Shown one piece after another: positions 51,722-61,965 of a stretch of 64,000 bases of DNA (its first letter is position 1; every line of letters starts with the position of its first letter). The position numbers and the translations under genes are program-made. The notes beneath the pieces are model-generated. The model was given only the letters and a program-made list of their open reading frames with translations. It was not told the DNA's origin and ran no database searches. The stretch is from NCBI RefSeq assembly GCF_003667825.1, contig NZ_CP033043.1:869001-933000 (forward strand), read 5' to 3'. The DNA comes from Metabacillus litoralis (lineage in GTDB: Bacteria > Bacillota > Bacilli > Bacillales > Bacillaceae).

Positions 51722-51759
51722 CAGCAGCTAAAGGTGTCAAACTGCTTCTGTTCAGGTTA

Positions 51760-51901
51760 AGCTAGAGCGCTTAGCTCCGTGTGTAGTCATGGATGAGGGA
51801 ATGTTCATTTTGAAGAAAAAAGTTCATTATCTAAAAAATAACTTAATTTCACCATTGACTTATGCTTGATGCCTAAAGGGCAGGAGCATTGCGCTTTTCT
51901 T
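51760..51901 (+). repeat. Hairpin repeat element, decayed copy 2, upstream of rimP
   Basis: The left end AGCTAGAGCGCTTAGCTCC (from 51760) aligns with GGCTGAAGCGCCTAGCCCC of copy 1. CTTATGCTTG (51859-51868) is identical to 41117-41126, and the right end TTGCGCTTTTCTTA (51889-51902) aligns with TTTACGTTTTTCTTA at 41146-41160. The interior is not conserved. It ends 2 nt before the rimP ribosome site AAGGAGG (51904-51910). Confidence 0.6.
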
Positions 51902-51916
51902 ACAAGGAGGAAGAGA

Positions 51917-52387
51917 ATGAGCAAAAAAGTAACAGAAATCGTTGAACAATTAGTAACACCAATTTTGGAGGATATGAACCTTGAATTAGTTGATATTGAA
52001 TATGTTAAAGAAGGCTCTAATTGGTTTCTAAGATTATTTATTGATTCTGAGACAGGCATTGATATTGAAGAATGTGGAGTAGTAAGTGAAAGGCTAAGTG
52101 AAAAACTCGATGCTTTAGATCCTATTCAGCATAATTACTTTTTAGAGGTTTCCTCACCAGGTGCTGAGAGACCATTAAAAAAAGAAGCGGATATAAAGAA
52201 GGCAATCGGTAAGCAAGTTCATATCAAAACATATGAACCAATTAATGGTGAAAAAGTTTTTGAGGGTGTTTTAACTGATTTTGACGGTCAAACTCTTTTC
52301 GTTACTGTTACCATTAAAACTAGAAAAAAACAAATTGAGATTCCGTATGATAAAGTGGCTAAAGCTAGATTAGCTGTAATCTTTTAG
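51917..52387 (+). CDS. rimP: Ribosome maturation factor RimP
   Basis: RimP helps mature the 30S subunit. The ATG at 51917 follows AAGGAGG; the open frame extends back into the upstream repeat but without support. The 156-residue product has the N-terminal alpha/beta domain ([60 protein letters not shown]) and the C-terminal SH3-like domain. It heads the rimP-nusA-rnpM-ylxQ-infB cluster. Confidence 0.97.
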   Translation: MSKKVTEIVEQLVTPILEDMNLELVDIEYVKEGSNWFLRLFIDSETGIDIEECGVVSERLSEKLDALDPIQHNYFLEVSSPGAERPLKKEADIKKAIGKQVHIKTYEPINGEKVFEGVLTDFDGQTLFVTVTIKTRKKQIEIPYDKVAKARLAVIF

Positions 52388-52521
52388 CTTACTTTTAAAC
52401 TAATATCTCCAAATGACTGTTTTACAAATTGTGAAGTTCTTTTATGTTAACTCTCGTTAATGATAAGAATGGTACACAACACATTTCCATGTAGCTTATT
52501 TTTTAAGGGGGAGCCGTTAAA

Positions 52522-53655
52522 ATGAGTAGTGAATTATTAGATGCCTTAACAATTTTAGAAAAGGAAAAAGGCATTAGTAAAGAAGTAATTATTGAAGCAA
52601 TTGAAGCGGCACTAATTTCTGCCTATAAGCGAAACTTCAATCAAGCTCAAAATGTGCGAGTAGATTTAAATCGCGAAACAGGTACGATGAAAGTGTTTGC
52701 TCGTAAAGATGTAGTTGATGAGGTTTATGATCCTAGACTAGAAATATCAATTGGTGAAGCGCAAAGTATTAACCCAAACTATGTGGTTAATGATGTTATT
52801 GAAATGGAAGTAACACCAAAAGATTTCGGGAGAATTGCAGCACAAACAGCTAAGCAAGTTGTTACACAACGTGTGCGTGAGGCTGAGCGTGGCGTTATAT
52901 ACGGTGAATTTATTGATCGCGAAGAAGATATTATGACAGGCATCGTTCAACGAATAGATTCGAAATTCATTTATGTTAGCCTTGGTAAAATTGAGGCATT
53001 ACTCCCTGTTAGTGAACAAATGCCTAATGAAACATATCGTCCACATGATCGCATCAAGGTCTTTATTACAAAAGTTGAGAAAACAACAAAAGGCCCACAA
53101 ATTTTTGTATCACGAACACATCCAGGTTTATTAAAGAGGTTATTTGAAATTGAGGTTCCGGAAATCTATGATGGAACAGTTGAAATAAAATCAGTTTCTC
53201 GTGAAGCAGGAGACCGTTCAAAAATCTCCGTTCACTCTGATAATCCAGAAGTGGATCCAGTTGGGTCATGTGTAGGACCAAAGGGGCAGCGTGTACAGGC
53301 AATTGTTAACGAATTAAAGGGTGAAAAAATTGACATCGTTAGATGGTCGCAGGATCCAATTGAATTTGTTGCTAATGCACTTAGTCCTTCAAAAGTAGTT
53401 GAGGTCTTAGTTGATGAAGAAGAAAAAGCAACAACTGTCATTGTTCCAGATTACCAACTATCGCTAGCAATTGGTAAACGTGGTCAAAATGCCCGCTTAG
53501 CTGCAAAATTAACTGGCTGGAAAATTGACATCAAGAGTGAAACAGATGCAGAAAAGGCTGGTATTTATCCTGTTCAAAAAACAGACATTGATGATGTTGA
53601 TGTTGATGATGAACCGCTCTTAACAAGTGTACAAGACCCTGAGTTTAGTGAATAA
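52522..53655 (+). CDS. nusA: Transcription factor NusA
   Basis: NusA binds RNA polymerase and modulates pausing, termination and antitermination. The 377-residue product has the N-terminal polymerase-binding domain, an S1 domain (about 135-200, ITGIVQRIDSKFIYVSLGKI), and two KH domains (VGSCVGPKGQRVQAIVNEL and LSLAIGKRGQNARLAAKLTG), then an acidic tail. It is the short Gram-positive form without C-terminal acidic repeats. The 134-nt gap upstream shows no clear promoter. Confidence 0.98.
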   Translation: MSSELLDALTILEKEKGISKEVIIEAIEAALISAYKRNFNQAQNVRVDLNRETGTMKVFARKDVVDEVYDPRLEISIGEAQSINPNYVVNDVIEMEVTPKDFGRIAAQTAKQVVTQRVREAERGVIYGEFIDREEDIMTGIVQRIDSKFIYVSLGKIEALLPVSEQMPNETYRPHDRIKVFITKVEKTTKGPQIFVSRTHPGLLKRLFEIEVPEIYDGTVEIKSVSREAGDRSKISVHSDNPEVDPVGSCVGPKGQRVQAIVNELKGEKIDIVRWSQDPIEFVANALSPSKVVEVLVDEEEKATTVIVPDYQLSLAIGKRGQNARLAAKLTGWKIDIKSETDAEKAGIYPVQKTDIDDVDVDDEPLLTSVQDPEFSE

Positions 53656-53668
53656 GAGGTGAAATCAC

Positions 53669-53941
53669 ATGAACAATCGTAAAATTCCTTTGCGTAAATG
53701 TGTTGCAACAGGAGAGATGAAGACAAAAAAAGAACTTGTCCGAGTTGTCCGGTCAAAGGAAGGCGATGTTTCTGTCGACTTAACCGGTAAAAAAAATGGA
53801 CGAGGTGCATATATTACTCTTGATAAAGAATGCATTCTTTTAGCAAAAAAGAAAAATATTCTTGCCAATCACTTAAAAGCAAATATTAACGAAGGTGTTT
53901 ATGAAGAGTTACTTCAATTGGCTGAGAAGGAGAAGCAATAA
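53669..53941 (+). CDS. rnpM: RNase P modulator RnpM (YlxR)
   Basis: YlxR binds RNA and has been reported to interact with and modulate RNase P in B. subtilis. The 90-residue product has the family motifs KIPLRKCVATGEMKTKKELV, RVVRSKEGDVSVDLTGKKNG and RGAYI. It lies between nusA (13-nt gap) and ylxQ (4-nt gap). Confidence 0.93.
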   Translation: MNNRKIPLRKCVATGEMKTKKELVRVVRSKEGDVSVDLTGKKNGRGAYITLDKECILLAKKKNILANHLKANINEGVYEELLQLAEKEKQ

Positions 53942-53945
53942 ATAG

Positions 53946-54251
53946 ATGAGTAAGCAGCAACAATGGACGTCCTTATTGGGCTTAGCAAATCGAGCACGAA
54001 AAGTTATTTCTGGAGAAGAGCTTGTTGTTAAGGAAGTAAGACAACAACGTGCTAAGTTAGTTCTTCTTTCACAAGATGCATCCGCTAATACAATGAAAAA
54101 GGTAACAGATAAATGTAAGTTTTATCAGGTCCCCTTTAAAATGGTTGAAGATCGCTACCAGTTAGGTCAGGCAATTGGTAAAGAAGCGAGAGTTGTTGTA
54201 GCGATAAATGATGCAGGCTTTGCTGCAAAGTTAAAAACCTTGCTCGATTAA
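53946..54251 (+). CDS. ylxQ: L7Ae-family RNA-binding protein YlxQ
   Basis: YlxQ is a paralogue of the kink-turn-binding L7Ae/YbxF group with no settled role. The 101-residue product has [40 protein letters not shown] and [20 protein letters not shown], the characteristic alpha/beta fold. It starts 4 nt after rnpM. Confidence 0.93.
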   Translation: MSKQQQWTSLLGLANRARKVISGEELVVKEVRQQRAKLVLLSQDASANTMKKVTDKCKFYQVPFKMVEDRYQLGQAIGKEARVVVAINDAGFAAKLKTLLD

Positions 54252-54270
54252 TATTCTTGGGGGTGAACGT

Positions 54271-56454
54271 ATGACAAAAATGAGAGTATATGAATATGCA
54301 AAACAAACAAATGTATCAAGCAAAGACATTATTTCTACGTTACAAGAAATGAATGTTGAAGTGAATAATCATATGTCAACAATTGAGGATCATGTTATTA
54401 CAAAGCTTGATCAAAAATATAAAAGTAATAATGAAGAAAAAGCAGATAATGAATCTTCAAAGAAACCGGGGAAACAAGTGGATAATACAAAAGAGAATCA
54501 AAACAACAAACCAAATAACGAACAACAAAAACCTTCAACTAAAAAGCAAGCTCCTAATAATCAAAATCGCGATAATAAAAAGCAAAATCAAGCGAATAAC
54601 AAACCTTTTAATAACAATAAAGGGAAGAAAAACAATAATAACAAACGAAACAACAACAGAGGTCCTGCACAACAACAACAACCTAAGCCAAAAAAAGAGC
54701 TACCTGAAAAAATCACATTCTCTGGAAGCTTATCAGTTGGTGAATTGGCGTCTGAACTTGGAAAAGAGCCTTCCGAAATCATTAAAAAGCTTTTAATGCT
54801 AGGAACAATGGCTACAATCAATCAAGAGCTTGACAAGGATTCAATTGAGCTTATTGCTGGTGAATATGGCGTTGAGGTAGAGGAAGAAATCGTTTTTGAA
54901 AAAACGGAATTTGAGAAATACGAAGAAGAAGATCGTGAAGAAGATCTAAAAATTCGTCCGGCAGTTGTTACAATCATGGGTCACGTTGACCATGGTAAAA
55001 CAACGTTACTTGATTCAATCCGAAACACAAAAGTAACAGAAGGTGAAGCAGGAGGAATCACGCAACATATTGGTGCCTACCAAATTGTCGCAAATGATCA
55101 AAAGATTACCTTCCTTGATACTCCTGGACACGCTGCATTTACAACAATGCGTGCACGTGGAGCACAGGTTACAGATATTACGATTTTAGTTGTTGCTGCT
55201 GATGATGGTGTTATGCCACAAACGATTGAAGCCATTAACCATGCCAAAGCAGCAGAAGTACCGATTATCGTAGCTGTTAACAAAGTAGATAAACCAACAG
55301 CTAATCCAGATCGAGTGATGCAAGAATTAACAGAACATGGACTAGTACCAGAGGCTTGGGGTGGAGATACTATCTTTGTACCTGTTTCTGCTCTAACAGG
55401 TGATGGTATTGATGATCTTTTAGAAATGATTTTATTAGTTACTGAAGTTGAAGAATTAAAAGCGAACCCTAATCGTCGTGCAACTGGAACAGTTATTGAG
55501 GCACAACTTGATAAAGGTCGCGGATCTGTTGCAACACTTCTTGTTCAAAATGGTACATTACGCGTTGGTGATCCAATCGTTGTAGGAAATACATTTGGCC
55601 GTGTTCGTGCAATGGTTAATGATCTTGGAAGACGTGTAAAAGAAGCGGCTCCATCTACTCCTGTTGAGATAACAGGCTTAAATGATGTTCCTTTAGCAGG
55701 GGACCAGTTTATGGTATTTGAAGATGAAAAATCTGCTCGTCAAGTTGGAGAAGCCAGAGCTCAGAAGAAGCTAGATGAACAAAGAAGCGAAGGCTCTAAG
55801 CTTAGTCTGGATGACCTATTTGAACAAATTAAGCAAGGCGAAATCAAAGATATCAATTTAATTGTAAAAGCCGATGTACAGGGTTCAGTAGAGGCTTTGG
55901 CAGCTGCTTTACAAAAAATTGATGTTGAAGGTGTTCGAGTTAAAATCATCCATACAGGTGTAGGGGCAATAACGGAGTCTGATATTATTTTAGCTGCAGC
56001 ATCGAACGCAATTGTTATCGGTTTTAACGTTCGTCCAGATGCTGGTGCTAAGAAAACAGCTGACGTCGAAGAAGTAGATATCCGTTTACACCGTATCATT
56101 TATAAAGTAATTGAAGAAATTGAATCCGCAATGAAAGGTATGCTTGATCCTGAATTTGAAGAAAAAGTTATCGGTCAAGTAGAAGTCCGCACAACTTTCA
56201 AAGTATCTAAAATTGGTACAATTGCTGGTTGTTATGTAACGGAAGGTAAAATTACCCGTGATAGTGGGATACGCCTAATCAGAGATGGAATTGTTATTTT
56301 CGAAGGTGAAATTGATACACTTAAACGATTTAAAGATGATGTAAAAGAAGTTGCACGTAACTATGAATGTGGTATCACAATTAAAAACTACAATGATGTT
56401 AAAGAAGGCGACATTATTGAAGCGTATGTGATGGAGGAAATCGAACGTAAATGA
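54271..56454 (+). CDS. infB: Translation initiation factor IF-2
   Basis: IF-2 places fMet-tRNA on the 30S subunit and promotes subunit joining. The 727-residue product begins with [20 protein letters not shown], followed by an Asn/Lys/Gln-rich low-complexity linker (about 50-140), a second IF2-N domain, and the GTPase core with G1 [10 protein letters not shown]3 DTPGH and G4 NKVD, then domains II-IV with a C-terminal fMet-binding region. GGGGGTGAACG precedes the ATG. It overlaps ylxP by 4 nt. Confidence 0.98.
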   Translation: MTKMRVYEYAKQTNVSSKDIISTLQEMNVEVNNHMSTIEDHVITKLDQKYKSNNEEKADNESSKKPGKQVDNTKENQNNKPNNEQQKPSTKKQAPNNQNRDNKKQNQANNKPFNNNKGKKNNNNKRNNNRGPAQQQQPKPKKELPEKITFSGSLSVGELASELGKEPSEIIKKLLMLGTMATINQELDKDSIELIAGEYGVEVEEEIVFEKTEFEKYEEEDREEDLKIRPAVVTIMGHVDHGKTTLLDSIRNTKVTEGEAGGITQHIGAYQIVANDQKITFLDTPGHAAFTTMRARGAQVTDITILVVAADDGVMPQTIEAINHAKAAEVPIIVAVNKVDKPTANPDRVMQELTEHGLVPEAWGGDTIFVPVSALTGDGIDDLLEMILLVTEVEELKANPNRRATGTVIEAQLDKGRGSVATLLVQNGTLRVGDPIVVGNTFGRVRAMVNDLGRRVKEAAPSTPVEITGLNDVPLAGDQFMVFEDEKSARQVGEARAQKKLDEQRSEGSKLSLDDLFEQIKQGEIKDINLIVKADVQGSVEALAAALQKIDVEGVRVKIIHTGVGAITESDIILAAASNAIVIGFNVRPDAGAKKTADVEEVDIRLHRIIYKVIEEIESAMKGMLDPEFEEKVIGQVEVRTTFKVSKIGTIAGCYVTEGKITRDSGIRLIRDGIVIFEGEIDTLKRFKDDVKEVARNYECGITIKNYNDVKEGDIIEAYVMEEIERK

Positions 56455-56729
56455 TCGGCTACGTTGATTGTGAATGTTTGATTTATGATACACAGTCATT
56501 AAAAGAGAAACGAGCGGTCTTACAAAGAGTTTTAACAAGAATCAAACAAAAGTACAATGTTTCTATTTCAGAAATTGATTTTCAGGACACATGGCAGCAT
56601 ACAAAATTTGGGATTGTTGCCATTACGTCCTCAAAGGTTTCAACAGAAAAGGAATTAAATCATGTCCTAAACTTTATTGATTCGTTTCCTGAAATAGAAA
56701 GAACCGTTACAACGTTTGAATGGTTTTAA
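56451..56729 (+). CDS. ylxP: YlxP (DUF503 family)
   Basis: The function is unknown; the family is consistently placed next to infB and rbfA, which suggests a ribosome-related role. The 92-residue product begins [20 protein letters not shown] and continues [20 protein letters not shown], typical of DUF503. It starts inside the infB stop (ATGA). Confidence 0.93.
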   Translation: MIGYVDCECLIYDTQSLKEKRAVLQRVLTRIKQKYNVSISEIDFQDTWQHTKFGIVAITSSKVSTEKELNHVLNFIDSFPEIERTVTTFEWF

Positions 56730-56746
56730 ATGAAGAGGTGATTGAC

Positions 56747-57103
56747 ATGAGCTTAAGAGCAAACCGTGTCGGGGAACAAATGAAAAAAGAACTAGGCGAT
56801 ATTATCGGTCGTAAAATAAAAGACCCGCGTATTGGCTTTGTTACTGTAACTGATGTAAGTGTATCTGGAGATCTTCAGATTGCAAAGGTGTTCATTTCTG
56901 TCCTAGGAGATGAGGAGCAAAGACAAAATACTCTTAAAGGCTTAGCGAAAGCAAAAGGTTTTATTAGGTCTGAAATTGGTCAACGAATTCGTCTTAGAAA
57001 AACACCGGAGATTCAATTTGAATTTGATGAGTCAATTGACTACGGTAATCGTATTGAAACTCTTCTTCATGAGTTAAATGTTGAAAATAAAGAGGAGGAT
57101 TAA
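56747..57103 (+). CDS. rbfA: 30S ribosome-binding factor RbfA
   Basis: RbfA assists late 16S rRNA processing and cold adaptation. The ATG at 56747 follows GAGGTGA and gives 118 residues; the open frame upstream overlaps ylxP. The KH-like fold is seen in [39 protein letters not shown] and [21 protein letters not shown] terminator follows. Confidence 0.97.
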   Translation: MSLRANRVGEQMKKELGDIIGRKIKDPRIGFVTVTDVSVSGDLQIAKVFISVLGDEEQRQNTLKGLAKAKGFIRSEIGQRIRLRKTPEIQFEFDESIDYGNRIETLLHELNVENKEED

Positions 57104-57113
57104 CTCCTTTTCT

Positions 57114-57148
57114 GGGATAGGCGATTTCGTCTATCCCTTTTATTTTTT
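57114..57148 (+). terminator. Terminator after rbfA
   Basis: GGGATAG (57114-57120) pairs with CTATCCC (57131-57137), extended inward by a G-U and a G-C pair, and is followed by TTTTATTTTTT. Confidence 0.88.
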
Positions 57149-57230
57149 GAGATACTAACATAAAGCATTTTTTATTCCAACACTATTAAACATTTCTAAA
57201 TACTTAATAAATGAATGAAGGAGGAACAAT

Positions 57231-58151
57231 ATGGAAGGTGTTCTTTTACTTAATAAGCCTGCTGGTATGACATCTCATGATTGTGTCGCAAGAATGCGAA
57301 GGTTGGCAAAAACAAGGAAAGTCGGTCATACAGGCACGTTAGATCCAGATGTAACTGGGGTACTTCCTATATGCCTTGGTAGAGCAACAAAGATTGTAGA
57401 ATATTTAACAGCTGCAACAAAAACCTATGAAGCTGAGGTAACGATTGGTTTTTCAACAACAACTGAGGATGCATCAGGGGAAATTGTTAAAAGGCAAAGT
57501 GTACAATCACCTATTTCAGAGGAAAAAGTTAAGCATGTATTAAATTCAATGGTTGGTACAATTGAGCAAGTTCCTCCCATGTATTCTGCTGTTAAAGTTA
57601 ACGGAAAAAAACTTTATGAGTATGCAAGAGCTGGTATAGAGATCGAAAGGCCGGCTAGGACCATTACAATAAATGAGCTTGTGCTTCTTGGTGATGTTCA
57701 TAACGAAGACAATCTCACAAAGTTCCAATTCCGTGTTACTTGCTCTAAAGGTACTTATGTCCGTACATTGGCTGTAATGATAGGTGAAAAATTAGACTAC
57801 CCAGCACATATGTCACATTTAATTAGAACAAAATCTGGAAATTTTAAAATTGAAGACTGCTTAACTTTTGAAGAAATAGAAAATGCGATCGAAAATGATG
57901 AGTTACAAAGCAAATTGCTGCCTATAGGCGAAGCATTATATGATTTGCCGAAACTGATAATCCATGATACTCTAGCAGAGAAAGTAAAAAATGGTGCAGT
58001 GTTAGAATTACCGTCACAATTTAAGGACATTGAAGTGGGTGTTCCAATTGTTGTCTATGATCATGACGACCGCTGTTTAGCGATCTATGGAAAGCATCCC
58101 AACAAATTAAATTTGATGAAACCCACTAAGGTACTACTAAATGAAGCGTAA
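57231..58151 (+). CDS. truB: tRNA pseudouridine-55 synthase TruB
   Basis: TruB makes pseudouridine 55 in the T loop of tRNAs, next to the m5U54 made by TrmFO. The 306-residue product has GVLLLNKPAGMTSHDCVARM, the catalytic Asp in GHTGTLDPDVTGVLPICLG, YEAEVTIGFSTTTEDASGE and CSKGTYVRTLAVMIGEKL, with a C-terminal PUA-like domain. AAGGAGG precedes the ATG. Confidence 0.98.
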   Translation: MEGVLLLNKPAGMTSHDCVARMRRLAKTRKVGHTGTLDPDVTGVLPICLGRATKIVEYLTAATKTYEAEVTIGFSTTTEDASGEIVKRQSVQSPISEEKVKHVLNSMVGTIEQVPPMYSAVKVNGKKLYEYARAGIEIERPARTITINELVLLGDVHNEDNLTKFQFRVTCSKGTYVRTLAVMIGEKLDYPAHMSHLIRTKSGNFKIEDCLTFEEIENAIENDELQSKLLPIGEALYDLPKLIIHDTLAEKVKNGAVLELPSQFKDIEVGVPIVVYDHDDRCLAIYGKHPNKLNLMKPTKVLLNEA

Positions 58152-58217
58152 GTTGTATGATGAAGTACCTAATCAAATTAAATCATACAGCAAAAAGTGA
58201 AAATAGGTGAAGCTACC

Positions 58218-59165
58218 GTGAAAATAATAAGATTGTCTCAACCACATAACATAAATCAACTTGATTTTCCTGAAATGGTCATGGCATTAGGCTATTTTGA
58301 CGGAGTACATAAAGGTCATCAAAAAGTAATAACAAAAGCGAAAGAAATAGCAAAAGGAGCTGGAATGAAAAGTGCCGTAATGACCTTTCATCCACACCCA
58401 CTTGTTGTTCTTCGTAAAAAGGAAGATATTGATTATATTACTCCCTTAGAAGAGAAAATACAGTTAATACAAGATCTTGATGTAGATTTATTGTTCGTAG
58501 TTGAATTTACCAAGGAGTTTGCTGCTTTATTGCCACAACAATTTGTGGATGATTATATTATTAAGTTAAATGTAAAGCATGTTGTAGCAGGTTTTGATTT
58601 TACATATGGACACCTGGGCAAAGGAACAATGGAAACTATTCCGTTTCATTCAAGAGAGCAGTTTTTACATACAACTGTGGAAAAAATAACAGATCATGAT
58701 CGGAAGGTTAGTTCGACTCTGATTCGGGAGGTTATTAGAAGTGGTGATGTTGAGTATGCACAGACACTTTTAGGGAGACCTCATTCAGTTGCTGGTATAG
58801 TAGTTCATGGTGATAAACGAGGACGAACAATTGGTTTTCCAACTGCTAATGTTGAGGTCGAAGAGCATTATCTAATACCTCCAACTGGTGTTTATGCTGT
58901 TACAATAGATATTGATACTGTTATCTTTGATGGGGTTTGTAATATTGGTTATAAGCCAACTTTTAACAACGACAAATCCCCAAAACCTAGTATTGAAGTT
59001 CACATATTTGACTTCAATAGAGAAATTTATGGTCAAAAAGTTTCAGTTTCATGGTTTAAACGTATAAGAAGTGAAAAAAAATTCCATAATGTTGATGAGC
59101 TCATTGAGCAAATTTCTAAAGACAAGGCTGCTGCCGAACAATTCTTTCATAAAAAGATGGTATAA
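58218..59165 (+). CDS. ribF: Bifunctional riboflavin kinase/FAD synthetase RibF (RibC)
   Basis: The enzyme converts riboflavin to FMN and then FAD; in B. subtilis it is ribC. A GTG at 58218 behind AGGTGAAG gives 315 residues, the usual length; a GTG at 58197 has no site. The N-terminal adenylyltransferase domain has MALGYFDGVHKGHQKVITKA, the middle KVSSTLIREVIRSGDVEYAQ, and the C-terminal kinase has VVHGDKRGRTIGFPTANVEV. No FMN riboswitch is seen in the short upstream gap. Confidence 0.96.
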   Translation: MKIIRLSQPHNINQLDFPEMVMALGYFDGVHKGHQKVITKAKEIAKGAGMKSAVMTFHPHPLVVLRKKEDIDYITPLEEKIQLIQDLDVDLLFVVEFTKEFAALLPQQFVDDYIIKLNVKHVVAGFDFTYGHLGKGTMETIPFHSREQFLHTTVEKITDHDRKVSSTLIREVIRSGDVEYAQTLLGRPHSVAGIVVHGDKRGRTIGFPTANVEVEEHYLIPPTGVYAVTIDIDTVIFDGVCNIGYKPTFNNDKSPKPSIEVHIFDFNREIYGQKVSVSWFKRIRSEKKFHNVDELIEQISKDKAAAEQFFHKKMV

Positions 59166-59203
59166 GCCTTGCATTCTTTATGAAAAAATAGTATTCTAAT
59201 TGA

Positions 59204-59557
<354 letters not shown>

Positions 59558-59559
59558 TT

Positions 59560-59594
59560 ACTAAAAAAGCGGGATTTTTTCCCGCTTTTTTAGT
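59560..59594 (+). terminator. Strong terminator after rpsO
   Basis: ACTAAAAAAGCGGG (59560-59573) pairs perfectly over 14 bp with CCCGCTTTTTTAGT (59581-59594). The A/T-rich flanks make it look able to work in both directions. Confidence 0.95.
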
Positions 59595-59712
59595 GTATTT
59601 AAAATTGATTCCTATAAAAAATCGTTACATATAAAAACTACACTGATATGTTGAATTTAATTGGTTCATACTATTACATAACGTGACTAAATAGAGAAGG
59701 AGTTTTACATAT

Positions 59713-61833
59713 ATGGGACAAGATAAACAAACGTTCTCCATAGATTGGGCAGGTCGAAACCTTACTGTTGAAATCGGCCAGCTTGCAAAACAAGCAAACG
59801 GGTCTGTAATGATTCGTTATGGCGATACGGCAGTTTTAAGCACTGCTACCGCATCAAAAGATCCAAAACCTTTAGACTTTTTTCCTTTAACAGTTAATTA
59901 CGAAGAGCGTTTATATGCTGTAGGAAAAATTCCTGGAGGATTTATCAAGAGAGAAGGAAGACCAAGTGAAAAAGCTATATTAGCTAGCCGACTGATTGAC
60001 CGTCCAATTAGACCTTTATTTGCTGATGGTTTTAGAAATGAAGTTCAGGTTATTAGTATTGTGATGAGTGTTGATCAAGACTGTTCTTCTGAAATGGCTG
60101 CTATGTTTGGATCTTCATTAGCACTTTGTGTATCTGACATTCCTTTTGAGGGACCGATTGCGGGTGTTACTGTTGGAAGAATCAATAATGAATTTGTCAT
60201 TAACCCAACAGTTGAACAAGCAGAACAAAGTGATATCCATTTAGTAGTAGCTGGTACAAAAGACGCCATTAATATGGTTGAAGCTGGTGCTGATGAAGTT
60301 CCAGAAGAAACAATGTTAGAAGCTATCATGTTTGGGCATGAAGAAATAAAACGTTTAATCTCTTTCCAAGAGGAAGTAGCTGCAGCTGTTGGAAAAGAAA
60401 AAATGGAAATTGAGCTATTCGATCTTGATGCCGATCTTGAAAAAGAAATTCGAGAGTTTGCAGAGGGTGACTTATTACAAGCTATTCAGGTTCAAGAGAA
60501 ACATGCACGTGAAGATGCGATCAGCGCTGTGAAAAACAATGTTGTAGAGAAATTTGAGGCACAAGAAGCTGATGAGAGCACCATTAAGATGGTTAAACAA
60601 ATCTTATCAAAACTTGTAAAGGCAGAAGTACGTCGCTTAATTACGGAAGAAAAAGTAAGACCTGATGGACGTGGTGTTGATGAGATTCGCCCACTGTCTT
60701 CTGAAGTTGGGTTATTAGCTAGAACACATGGTTCAGGTTTGTTTACACGTGGACAAACTCAAGCATTAAGTATATGTACACTTGGAGCGTTGGGTGATGT
60801 ACAAATTCTTGATGGACTAGGTATTGAGGAATCCAAGCGCTTTATGCACCATTACAACTTCCCACAATTTAGTGTTGGTGAAACTGGACCTATGAGAGGA
60901 CCAGGACGACGTGAAATTGGACATGGTGCGCTAGGTGAAAGAGCATTAGAACCAGTTATTCCATCTGAGAAAGACTTCCCATATACAGTTCGCTTAGTAT
61001 CAGAAGTTCTTGAATCAAACGGTTCTACTTCACAAGCAAGTATTTGTGCAAGTACGTTAGCAATGATGGATGCAGGTGTTCCGATTAAGGCTCCTGTTGC
61101 TGGAATTGCAATGGGACTAGTAAAATCCGGGGAACACTATACAGTTTTAACAGACATCCAAGGTATGGAAGATGCTCTTGGTGATATGGACTTTAAGGTA
61201 GCCGGAACTGATAAAGGTGTAACGGCTTTACAAATGGATATTAAAATAGAAGGCTTATCAAGAGAAATACTTGAAGAAGCATTACAACAAGCGAAAAAGG
61301 GTCGAATGGAAATCTTAAAATCGATGCTTGCTACCATTTCCACTCCAAAAGGTGAGCTTTCTCAATATGCACCTAAGATCTTAACAATGAAGATTAATCC
61401 AGATAAAATTAGAGATGTTATTGGTCCTAGCGGAAAGCAAATTAATAAAATTATTGAAGAAACTGGAGTTAAGATTGATATCGAGCAAGATGGTACTGTC
61501 TTCATTTCATCAGTAAATGATGAGATGAACCAAAAAGCGAAGAAAATTATTGAAGATCTTGTACGAGAAGTTGTTGTTGGACAACTATATCTTGGTAAAG
61601 TAAAACGAATTGAAAAGTTCGGAGCATTTGTAGAAATTTTTGCGGGTAAAGATGGTTTAGTTCACATATCAGAGCTTGCAGAGGAACGTGTTGGAAAAGT
61701 TGAAGACGTTGTTTCAATTGGTGATGAGCTACTTGTAAAGGTAACTGAAATTGATAAACAAGGTCGTGTTAATTTATCTAGAAAAGCAGTATTGAAAGAA
61801 CAAAAAGAAAATCAACCAGAACAGCAAGGTTGA
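59713..61833 (+). CDS. pnp: Polynucleotide phosphorylase
   Basis: PNPase is the main 3'-to-5' phosphorolytic exoribonuclease of Bacillus. The 706-residue product has two RNase PH-like domains (first: [20 protein letters not shown] and [20 protein letters not shown]; second: [20 protein letters not shown] and GGTQ-like [14 protein letters not shown]), the KH domain with [16 protein letters not shown], and a C-terminal S1 domain ([20 protein letters not shown]). AAGGAG lies about 10 nt ahead of the ATG. Confidence 0.98.
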   Translation: MGQDKQTFSIDWAGRNLTVEIGQLAKQANGSVMIRYGDTAVLSTATASKDPKPLDFFPLTVNYEERLYAVGKIPGGFIKREGRPSEKAILASRLIDRPIRPLFADGFRNEVQVISIVMSVDQDCSSEMAAMFGSSLALCVSDIPFEGPIAGVTVGRINNEFVINPTVEQAEQSDIHLVVAGTKDAINMVEAGADEVPEETMLEAIMFGHEEIKRLISFQEEVAAAVGKEKMEIELFDLDADLEKEIREFAEGDLLQAIQVQEKHAREDAISAVKNNVVEKFEAQEADESTIKMVKQILSKLVKAEVRRLITEEKVRPDGRGVDEIRPLSSEVGLLARTHGSGLFTRGQTQALSICTLGALGDVQILDGLGIEESKRFMHHYNFPQFSVGETGPMRGPGRREIGHGALGERALEPVIPSEKDFPYTVRLVSEVLESNGSTSQASICASTLAMMDAGVPIKAPVAGIAMGLVKSGEHYTVLTDIQGMEDALGDMDFKVAGTDKGVTALQMDIKIEGLSREILEEALQQAKKGRMEILKSMLATISTPKGELSQYAPKILTMKINPDKIRDVIGPSGKQINKIIEETGVKIDIEQDGTVFISSVNDEMNQKAKKIIEDLVREVVVGQLYLGKVKRIEKFGAFVEIFAGKDGLVHISELAEERVGKVEDVVSIGDELLVKVTEIDKQGRVNLSRKAVLKEQKENQPEQQG

Positions 61834-61842
61834 TTCTATAAA

Positions 61843-61870
61843 GGAGGCCAGGGTATCCGGTCTTCTTTTT
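61843..61870 (+). terminator. Terminator after pnp
   Basis: GGAGGCC (61843-61849) pairs with GGTCTTC (61859-61865) including two G-U pairs, followed by five T. Confidence 0.65.
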
Positions 61871-61965
61871 CGATTTAAAAGATTTAAGATGTTACTTTAG
61901 TATTCCGTTTTTTGTTCTACCTTGTCCCCTTTTTACATATTTTTTAGTGAAAAGGGGGATATTGA

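Noticed and set aside
54383..54796. 137-codon + strand frame inside infB
   Set aside because: It is a shadow of the A-rich linker of IF-2 in another frame, with Lys/Ile/Asn-rich noise.
58152..58217. FMN riboswitch upstream of ribF
   Set aside because: The 66-nt gap is too short and shows none of the conserved RFN elements.
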